Below, piece by piece: positions 60,293 through 64,000 of a stretch of DNA of 64,000 bases. The notes below the pieces were generated by a model. It was not told the DNA's origin, did not search any database, and saw only the letters and a program-made list of their open reading frames with translations. Location: positions 124,001 to 188,000 of the forward strand of contig JAAOOA010000161.1 in the NCBI GenBank assembly GCA_012861695.1. The letters are read 5' to 3'. The translations under genes were made by a program, and so were the position numbers. Numbering within the stretch: position 1 is the first letter of the stretch; every line of letters starts with the position of its first letter. The stretch comes from Trematomus loennbergii. Its lineage: Eukaryota > Chordata > Actinopteri > Perciformes > Nototheniidae.

Positions 60293-63271
60293 CTGTGTGC
60301 CGACGTTCCCGAACCCGGTGTTGGTTTGTCCGAAGAGTCCGGTGGCCGCCCCGAAGCCGGTGGCCGCGGCGCTGGGCTGAGCGGCGCCGAACAAGCCGGT
60401 GGGCTGAGGAGCCGCCGTGTTCCCAAAGAGACCCTGAGGACGGAGAGGAGGTCAGAACCAGAACACACTGAACATCCAGAACACACTGAGGAAGCAACAC
60501 TAAAGAGACTCTGAGGACGGAGAGGAGGTCAGAACCAGAACAGAGGTGAGGTTATATCCCTCAGCTTGCGTATAACTTTGGGATCTGACTAATGACTGGA
60601 AGTCTTTGGAACAGATGCCGTGTTGAGGGTTAAATCGGAGGGAAATAGTCCAATAGAAATGCACACTTTTTCTGGTTGTGACGGTCGCACATTGATTTAA
60701 GTGTTTCTTATAAACTGTAGTGGCAGGGGAAAATGTTTAGCATGTGGTTTGTATTGAAATGAAAACTATGATACATGTATATTATCCTCGCAACTGCAGT
60801 TGTTAAATGTCCACTGTTATGTACCAGGGTATATGCAGGAATCCAGAAGTCAAATGTAAAACCTTTTAAGACCTTTTCTAAGACCCTTTCCATACATTTT
60901 AAGACCTCATCGCCATTTTGAGTTCTAACCGGTTACTTGGCGACACACTTTACCTCACATTGACTATATACAGTATTGATTGTCCTTCCTCCTTATCTTC
61001 CAACCATTTGGACGCAGACTTGCATTTCCCCATAACGATGTTGTTTAACAACCGGCGTAAACGGACTTCGCGCTATCAAGCAGTGAGCGTGCGATGTCCT
61101 GTTCAGATGACGTCAAACCCAACGGGATGCCATAAATAAACTAAGAATCACACTACACACCTACGCAATGATTACATTCAGGCAGACTGTAGAATACAAC
61201 CTCTTTGGACATTTATATACTTATTGAAAACTAGCTACAAATGTAATACCTTGGAAAATGCCATTAATACTTTTTAATAGCCTAATTTTCGACTTTTAAT
61301 ACTTTTTAAGACCCCGCGGACACCCTGTGTACGGTTTGAGGGTGTGGTTCTGCAAGCCTCATCTGCATATTCACCTGTCGCGGCACGCCCAGAGGCTTTT
61401 CAGTGGGCGCGTCACCGGGATGCGAGAGGTTGGTTCTCACGGGAGGAGAAAGTGTGTGTGGCGAATGCTGGTATTCAGCGGGTTATTGAAGTTTTCCTTA
61501 GCATGTATATATGTGGTTAAATGCAACGGGGAAGTAAATGAAAATAACTGAAGGTGTGGATATTGCATCGACCGACCAAGAAGCACGTCTCCGTGGAGAG
61601 GACGCGCTCAGATATTCTCTACAACACCGGGTGAGATCGCTCCTTTGGGACACGCCGGTCCTCGTGTTTCCTTTTTTTGTGGATTATAGCCTGAATAGGC
61701 CGACAAACATTTCTGTTTTTGCTGCCGACGGGCGCAGGAGCAGCAGTTTTTTCCAATGAACAATAGCGGCCTGGATTAGGCAGTAAAGACACTTTTGGGT
61801 TATCGCAGAGCAGACTTTGTTTAATTTTGTTTGTGTTGTTTGGCTGGAAAACTGTCAAGATAATGGAATAACGCATAAAACCTGTCTCTGTTTATTTTGT
61901 GAAGAGTAGAGTCAGCGTTTATCAGTTCTGTTTTGCCTTTATAATATTATTTCATTCAAGAACCCCTTGTGCGTTTAATTAACACAACTATTTTAGATAG
62001 TTCGTTACATGGTAAAGGAAGCACATGGCTTCACTTCACATGGTTTAATAATTGAGATGTTTGCAGGTAAACACTCACGATGCTGCTGGTGTTGGCCTGG
62101 CCCATGGTGTTGGTGTTTCCGAAGGAGAATCCGGAGCTCTGGGTGGTGGTGGTCGCTCCGAAGGGTTTGAAGAGGCTACTGGCCGCTGCCGCCTGCTGCG
62201 CCTGCTGCTGCTGTTGTTGTTGTTGTTGCTGCTGTTGTTGCTGCTGCTGCTGAGCCGCCTGCTGCTGCCCGAACAGACCGCCGGCCGTCGCTCCGAACCC
62301 CCCGGCAGCAGCTGCAGAGAGAGGAAACAGGGGCACATGTTGAGTCACACACACACAGTGTTTCATAGCTTTCCAAAGATATCCTTACCGTGTTTGTTCT
62401 CCGAATATTCAGCTAAATATTTCACGTGACATGATGACACGATTCTGAGGAAAAGGCCTCTAAAGTTTGCCGCCAAGTTTTTAGACAACGTTATTTTAAG
62501 AGGGTGCTTAAAGCTCAATATTTGGGGCAAAGTACCCCTTGCCCTTCCTTTGGACCATCTTTGTTTGTCTATAACAAAGCTTTTTCACGGATGTTCTGAG
62601 TAACTCGTAAAGGTTTAGAGCAATGTGTGTGTATGTGTGTGACACGACTCGTGTTTCGACACATGTGTGTAAATATACAGATACTATATAGGGTTTTCTA
62701 TTGTTGTATCGATTCACTTAGTCTATTGTCATATTTATTATCATACATTTTACCTCCCTGTGTCTCTTAACCCGTTAAAATTGTATATTTTGTGGCCATG
62801 CTGCATGTATCTGTAAAGGTCTTAACATCTGAGGGAATTTCTTGTGGCTTATTGTCAACTTGTGATGTGTTGCCATTGTATAAAGCACCTTGAGCTGCAC
62901 GTGCTGTATGAAAAGTGCTAAATAAATCCCTGTTCCTGTTATCAGCCTTTAACTCTCAGAATGATCAGTAAACGTTTACAGCAGTCTGTGTGTGAGTGTA
63001 TTTGTATAATGTGCGTGATATGATACATGTTTCGACACGTGTTTGTAAATATACGGATAACCCCGTCCCTGTTCCCTCTCTTACGTGTGGCTCCGAAGGT
63101 GCTCTTGTTCTGTCCGAAGGAGAAGTTTGTGTTAGCGGCGGCGGCTCCGAACAGCCCGGTGGCGGCGCTGGGCGCGGCGGCGGCCGGCGTCCCGAACAAA
63201 CCGCCCGTCGGCGCTGCCATCGGGTTGCTGGGTCCCTTCCTGCCCGCCGAGTAGTCCTCGAAACGCAGCTC
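43308..63271 (-). CDS. nup98: nup98: NUP98-NUP96 nuclear pore precursor, 3' 23 exons
   Basis: The gene encodes the NUP98-NUP96 polyprotein of the nuclear pore. Nup98 carries GLFG repeats that form the permeability barrier and bind transport receptors. Its C-terminal domain cleaves itself after His-Phe, releasing Nup96, a scaffold member of the Y (Nup107-160) complex. In the window, exons cover GLFG repeats from Glu-Leu-Arg-Phe-Glu-Asp-Tyr onward, the unstructured linker, the autoproteolytic domain (55224-55829, cleavage His-Phe-Ser at 55090-55098) and all of Nup96 to the stop at 43308. The start codon and first exons are outside. Nearly all exon junctions agree in phase. Seven exons carry a frame break and one junction is out of phase, interpreted mainly as sequence error because identity on both sides is high. 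The order and boundaries follow the vertebrate gene. Confidence 0.97.
43500..43890. mobile_element. LINE 3' region in nup98 intron
   Basis: TTTATTTATATAGCACCTTT followed later by AAAAGTCTTCAGCCTGGATT and GACCTGCAGGTTTCTGGGAG is a common teleost LINE-type 3' sequence. Confidence 0.65.
43892..43933. other. perfect 17-bp hairpin, 8-nt loop
   Basis: TAACCGAGCTAATCGTG pairs exactly with CACGATTAGCTCGGTTA around ACAGTTAG. It lies in the last nup98 intron at the end of a LINE fragment. Confidence 0.85.
44293..44404 (-). CDS. nup98: nup98 exon: Nup96
   Basis: [16 protein letters not shown] and Asp-Arg-Leu-Ala-Gln. 112 nt, phase 0 to 1. Confidence 0.95.
44660..44820 (-). CDS. nup98: nup98 exon: Nup96
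   Basis: [16 protein letters not shown] and Val-Tyr-Leu-Asp-Tyr-Ile-Arg-Val-Ile. 161 nt, phase 1 to 0, between acceptor CCCCTCAG and donor CAGCAG then GTATC. Confidence 0.95.
45179..45569. mobile_element. 391-bp MITE with 3-bp duplication
   Basis: The ends GGCCGTTTCTCAATCGCGAG and its complement are inverted repeats flanked by AGT on both sides, as in PIF/Harbinger-type insertions. The surrounding 25-bp GTGTTTCCTGACGGACACAC unit is repeated three times (45130, 45157, 45571). Confidence 0.8.
45841..46082 (-). CDS. nup98: nup98 exon: Nup96
   Basis: [19 protein letters not shown] and [10 protein letters not shown]. 242 nt, phase 2 to 1. Confidence 0.95.
46215..46435 (-). CDS. nup98: nup98 exon: Nup96, missing one G
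   Basis: [18 protein letters not shown], then (after a GGG run near 46345 that should be GGGG) Leu-Gln-Ala-Leu-His-Tyr-Thr-His-Leu. The acceptor is preceded directly by the CT-rich repeat at 46441-46680. Confidence 0.94.
46441..46680. repeat. (GA)n/(GACAGA)n repeat at a nup98 acceptor
   Basis: A 240-bp purine-rich repeat on the plus strand. On the transcribed strand it is CT/CTGTCT and reaches the acceptor of the exon at 46435, so it acts as its polypyrimidine tract. Confidence 0.97.
46895..46990. mobile_element. short dispersed element in nup98 intron
   Basis: AACCTTTATTTATCCAGGTG and CTTTTTCAAGGGAGACCTGC form a familiar fish repeat. Confidence 0.55.
47060..47206 (-). CDS. nup98: nup98 exon: Nup96, frame break in acidic repeat
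   Basis: Leu-Pro-Pro-Tyr-Leu-Glu-Glu-Glu at the start. The frame then changes near 47140 inside GAGGAGGAG-type repeats. It ends [14 protein letters not shown]. Confidence 0.92.
47470..47610 (-). CDS. nup98: nup98 exon: Nup96
   Basis: Glu-Leu-Asp-Trp-Lys-Arg-Cys-Ile and [10 protein letters not shown]. 141 nt, phase 0. Confidence 0.95.
47746..47903 (-). CDS. nup98: nup98 exon: Nup96
   Basis: [16 protein letters not shown] and Glu-Glu-Arg-Leu-Lys-Ile-Tyr. 158 nt, phase 1 to 0. The last 23 nt and the donor are duplicated about 55 bp downstream (47691-47713). Confidence 0.92.
48207..48465 (-). CDS. nup98: nup98 exon: Nup96 helical region, frame break
   Basis: Trp-Ser-Leu-Leu-Glu-Ala-Leu-Trp-Gly, then [10 protein letters not shown], then after a frame change near 48325 Val-Glu-Glu-Glu-Val-Ala-Leu-Ala and Ile-Phe-Ser-Leu-Leu-Thr-Gly. 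Confidence 0.93.
48605..49345. mobile_element. dispersed element, forward copy
   Basis: It starts AGAGCTGGGAAGTAGTGGAG and contains TACTTTGTTACTGTACTTAA. The same family lies inverted at 58303-59157 in another intron of the same gene. Confidence 0.75.
49408..49639 (-). CDS. nup98: nup98 exon: Nup96, missing one C
   Basis: Leu-Met-Glu-Ser-Cys-Tyr-Lys-Val at the start and Gln-Tyr-Ser-Asp-Trp-Ile-Arg-Glu at the end. A C run near 49553 is one base short, turning Pro-Leu-Glu-Ile-Ser-Leu into a stop. Confidence 0.92.
49675..49930. repeat. GTGTGAGTGAGCGA-type repeats in nup98 introns
   Basis: Related low-complexity GT/GA repeats also occupy 50641-50734, 50990-51225 and 52320-52673. Confidence 0.95.
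49932..50101 (-). CDS. nup98: nup98 exon: Nup96
   Basis: It contains [19 protein letters not shown], a highly conserved block. 170 nt, phase 0 to 2. Confidence 0.96.
50369..50580 (-). CDS. nup98: nup98 exon: Nup96
   Basis: It contains [11 protein letters not shown] and [10 protein letters not shown]. 212 nt, phase 1 to 0. Confidence 0.93.
50735..50855 (-). CDS. nup98: nup98 exon: Nup96
   Basis: It starts Ile-Met-Lys-Ala-Ser-Leu-Phe and ends Val-Leu-Pro-Gln-Ser-Arg-Thr-Ser. 121 nt, phase 0 to 1. Its donor runs into a GTGTGA-type repeat. Confidence 0.93.
51232..51444 (-). CDS. nup98: nup98 exon: Nup96 N-terminal acidic segment
   Basis: It contains Leu-Asp-Ser-Val-Met-Ala-Asp-Ile-Thr, acidic repeats and Ser-Ser-Leu-Gly-Ile-Asn-Pro-His. 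213 nt, phase 0. Confidence 0.95.
51852..52226. mobile_element. complete TTAA-flanked MITE, about 375 bp
   Basis: The ends CTTAAAGGTGGGGTAGGTAA and TTACCTACCCTACCTTTAAG are near-perfect inverted repeats, with TTAA at each end. It is the full-length relative of the fragment at 1695. Confidence 0.88.
52674..53239. mobile_element. 566-bp MITE inside a GTGAGC repeat
   Basis: The ends ACGGACCGTCTACACAGCAG and CTGCTGTGTGGACGGTCCGT are inverted repeats that extend through TTAAAAAA-ATCTTG. It splits a GTGAGCGAGT microsatellite, so it inserted after the repeat formed. Confidence 0.85.
54415..54788. repeat. roughly 65-bp minisatellite in nup98 intron, about 6 copies
   Basis: The unit contains GCTGCAGTGTGAAGAGGTTT and AAAATAAAAGCACGGCAGAT. 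Copies differ by a few bases. Confidence 0.95.
54963..55103 (-). CDS. nup98: nup98 exon: cleavage site and start of Nup96
   Basis: [16 protein letters not shown]. The self-cleavage bond is between Phe and Ser (55090-55095). It ends with a run of three Gln. 141 nt, phase 0. Confidence 0.97.
55224..55399 (-). CDS. nup98: nup98 exon: autoproteolytic domain, frame break
   Basis: It has [10 protein letters not shown] at the start and [12 protein letters not shown] at the end. Near 55306 the expected Met-Lys-Tyr-Glu-Gly-Arg-Leu reads out of frame, as if two bases were lost. Confidence 0.94.
55493..55631 (-). CDS. nup98: nup98 exon: autoproteolytic domain
   Basis: It contains [20 protein letters not shown] and Pro-Pro-Glu-Gly-Glu-Gly-Leu-Asn. 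139 nt, phase 1 to 2. Confidence 0.96.
55716..55829 (-). CDS. nup98: nup98 exon: start of autoproteolytic domain
   Basis: It contains [11 protein letters not shown] and Phe-Thr-Val-Gly-Arg-Lys-Gly. 114 nt, phase 1 to 1. Confidence 0.96.
56014..56110 (-). CDS. nup98: nup98 exon: acidic linker
   Basis: It reads Val-Ser-Ser-Asp-Asp-Ile, Glu-Glu-Ser-Leu-Gln-Glu-Glu and ends His-Pro-Ala. 97 nt, phase 0 to 1. Confidence 0.9.
56263..56443 (-). CDS. nup98: nup98 exon: linker
   Basis: It contains [12 protein letters not shown] and ends Ala-Arg-Asn-Gly-Leu-Glu. 181 nt, phase 2 to 0. Confidence 0.94.
56990..57275. repeat. GTCAAAATGAGAGTAAAAATCA array in nup98 intron
   Basis: About 15 copies of a 16-22 bp unit (AAAATCAGTCAAAATGAG with variable spacing). 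Smaller pieces occur at 56130-56190, 56465-56515 and 57750-57790. Confidence 0.93.
57356..57659 (-). CDS. nup98: nup98 exon: linker, missing one C
   Basis: It starts Arg-Leu-Lys-Pro-Thr-Asn-Pro and continues [12 protein letters not shown] and Lys-Lys-Leu-Val-Leu-Lys-Asn-Leu-Asn. The frame breaks after Tyr-Lys-Leu-Thr-Pro, where a five-base C run (about 57590) should be six to give Arg-Pro-Ala-Thr-Arg-Val. Confidence 0.95.
57861..57994 (-). CDS. nup98: nup98 exon: post-FG linker
   Basis: It contains [18 protein letters not shown] and Asp-Pro-Lys-Lys-Lys-Glu-Glu, near-identical to other vertebrates. Confidence 0.96.
58303..59157. mobile_element. dispersed element, inverted copy with nested MITE
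   Basis: It is the reverse complement of the family at 48605. A 190-bp element (58640-58831), with ends AGCCGCGTTCACACC and GGTGTGAATGCGGCT, is inserted into it and is absent from the copy at 48605. Confidence 0.85.
59198..59337 (-). CDS. nup98: nup98 exon: last GLFG-like repeats, frame break
   Basis: It begins Gly-Gln-Thr-Ser-Leu-Phe-Gly-Asn and ends Gly-Phe-Gly-Ala-Pro-Gln-Gln-Ala-Val. 140 nt is one short of the phase-correct length. The break lies near 59293, after Lys-Leu-Gly-Thr. Two acceptors 3 bp apart (CAGCAG) are possible. Confidence 0.9.
59460..59552 (-). CDS. nup98: nup98 exon: GLFG repeat
   Basis: It contains Gly-Gly-Leu-Phe-Gly-Asn-Lys-Pro and Leu-Gly-Ala-Ala-Leu-Gly. 93 nt, phase 1 to 1. 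Confidence 0.92.
59650..59784 (-). CDS. nup98: nup98 exon: SLFG and GLFG repeats
   Basis: It reads Ser-Leu-Phe-Gly-Asn-Lys, Thr-Ser-Ala-Pro-Ser-Phe-Gly and Gly-Leu-Phe-Gly-Asn-Lys-Pro. Phase 1 out. Confidence 0.92.
59786..59960. repeat. GTGACGTTAACACA tandem array in nup98 intron
   Basis: About ten units of TGACGTTAACA with variable CA spacers. Each contains a TGACGT half-site, but this looks like a simple repeat. Confidence 0.9.
60293..60433 (-). CDS. nup98: nup98 exon: three GLFG motifs
   Basis: It opens with Gly-Leu-Phe-Gly-Asn and ends [11 protein letters not shown]. 141 nt ends in phase 0, but the next exon needs phase 1, so one base may be missing near the donor. A GT/GTAT microsatellite abuts the donor. 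Confidence 0.88.
60434..62078. other. nup98 intron, no gene seen
   Basis: No exon is recognised. Positions 60434-60545 contain a direct duplication of CTGAGGACGGAGAGGAGGTC with AGAACCAGAACA. The rest is unremarkable. Confidence 0.5.
62079..62311 (-). CDS. nup98: nup98 exon: GLFG repeats with Q17 tract
   Basis: It contains Gly-Gly-Leu-Phe-Gly-Gln, a glutamine tract of 17 CAG/CAA codons (62202-62252), an Ala-rich segment, and Ser-Leu-Phe-Lys-Pro-Phe-Gly. 233 nt, phase 1 to 0. The polyQ tract is mixed CAG/CAA and sits inside the FG domain, where the human protein has only a few glutamines. Confidence 0.93.
62740..62935. mobile_element. retroposon tail in nup98 intron
   Basis: TTGTATAAAGCACCTTGAGC then TGAAAAGTGCTAAATAAAT is a typical fish LINE/SINE 3' end. 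Confidence 0.6.
63085..63271 (-). CDS. nup98: nup98 exon: end of GLEBS-proximal segment and GLFG repeats
   Basis: It starts Glu-Leu-Arg-Phe-Glu-Asp-Tyr and contains Gly-Leu-Phe-Gly twice and Phe-Gly-Gln-Asn-Lys. 187 nt, phase 0 in, phase 1 out. It is the most 5' nup98 exon in the window. Confidence 0.95.
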
Positions 63272-63334
63272 CTGCAGGAAACACAAATATCAGATTCATC
63301 ACTAACCTTTCCTCAAACCTGCAGAGAGAAAGCA

Positions 63335-64000
63335 TTAAAGCTGAACGTCTTCTGTCGCGACTCTGCTCTAAAGTCACGACTCTTCGTACTACTGTCACGA
63401 CTCTCGACTCTTCGTACTACTGTCACGACTCAACTCTTCGTACTACTGTCACGACTCAACTCTTCGTACTACTGTCACGACTCTGCTCTACTGTCACGAC
63501 TCAACTCTTCGTACTACTGTCACGACTCAACTCTTCGTACTACTGTCACGACTCTGCTCTACTGTCACGACTCTCGACTCTTCGTACTACTGTCACGACT
63601 CAACTCTTCGTACTACTGTCACGACTCTGCTCTACTGTCACGACTCTCGACTCTTCGTACTACTGTCACGACTCTTCGTACTACTGTCACGACTCTCGAC
63701 TCTTCGTACTACTGTCACGACTCTGCTCTACTGTCACGACCTTTCGTACTACTGTCACGACTCTGCTCTACTGTCACGACTCTTCGTACTACTGTCACGA
63801 CTCTCGACTCTTCGTACTACTGTCACGACTCTGCTCTACTGTCACGACCTTTCGTACTACTGTCACGACTCTGCTCTACTGTCACGACTCAACTCTTCGT
63901 TCTACCGTCACGACTCTGCTCTACTGTCACGACCTTTCGTACTACCGTCACGACTCTGCTCTACCGTCACGACCATTCATACTACCGTCACGACAAGACT
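63335..64000. repeat. CTGTCACGACTC minisatellite in nup98 intron, continues past the edge
   Basis: Units of about 19-27 bp (CTACTGTCACGACTCTGCT and CGACTCTTCGTACTACTGTCA) alternate in a higher-order pattern for over 650 bp. Confidence 0.95.

Noticed and set aside
43308..63271. nup98 as a pseudogene
   Set aside because: Splice sites, phases and conserved blocks persist over 20 kb. The isolated breaks in otherwise conserved exons, some in C/G runs, fit sequencing error better than decay.

Overview
The window looks like chromosomal DNA of a teleost fish, probably a percomorph. It holds intron-rich vertebrate genes, abundant CA/GT microsatellites, minisatellites, and many non-autonomous hAT, Tc1-like and TTAA-target transposons with intact target-site duplications. 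It has no operons, no bacterial signals and no CRISPR array. I saw no tRNA or rRNA gene.

Left part, about 1 to 40.6 kb, plus strand. This is a rearranged, repeat-swollen locus built from exons of one unusual gene family. A pyrin-domain (PYD) exon lies at 7972-8269. Short linker exons, several with basic NLS-like residues, lie at 1566, 3412, 17144, 21078 and 36138. A joining exon lies at 21216-21330. Two exons at 30285-30706 and 30941-31168 read as a tandem OB-fold region. A C-terminal exon is present three times (1874-2125, 13740-14000, 32950-33210). Splice phases fit PYD(1) - linker(1-1) - joining(1-0) - OB1(0) - OB2(0) - C-terminal(0-stop). This implies a protein of roughly 450-480 residues: PYD, basic linker, tandem OB folds and a further C-terminal module. 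That layout is the one known from mammalian PYHIN/AIM2-like receptors (DNA sensors), which are generally regarded as mammal-restricted. All codon differences among the three C-terminal exons change the amino acid. This is the best candidate in the window for an undescribed system.

Right part, about 41.4 to 63.3 kb, minus strand. This is the 3' portion of nup98, the NUP98-NUP96 precursor of the nuclear pore complex. I could place 23 coding exons: part of the GLFG-repeat domain (with a 17-residue polyglutamine tract), the autoproteolytic domain with the H-F-S cleavage site, and all of Nup96. The 5' exons (start, first FG repeats, most of the GLEBS region) lie beyond the right edge. Seven conserved nup98 exons contain a frame break, and one more junction has a phase mismatch. 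At least three breaks look like a missing base in a C or G run. The same kind of break occurs in the PYD/OB gene. The simplest explanation is residual indel error in the assembly, so frameshifts here should not be read as proof of pseudogenes.

Between and inside the genes are a three-level nested transposon (36.5-40.1 kb), a foldback element with roughly 490-bp arms (10-12.3 kb), TTAA elements of about 1.16 kb (one with its empty site preserved in a paralogous copy), a 3-kb element with short inverted ends (17.9-21.0 kb), and a 1.5-kb minisatellite (24.0-25.5 kb). The PYD/OB locus and nup98 are convergent, with poly(A) signals facing each other near 40.6 and 41.4 kb.
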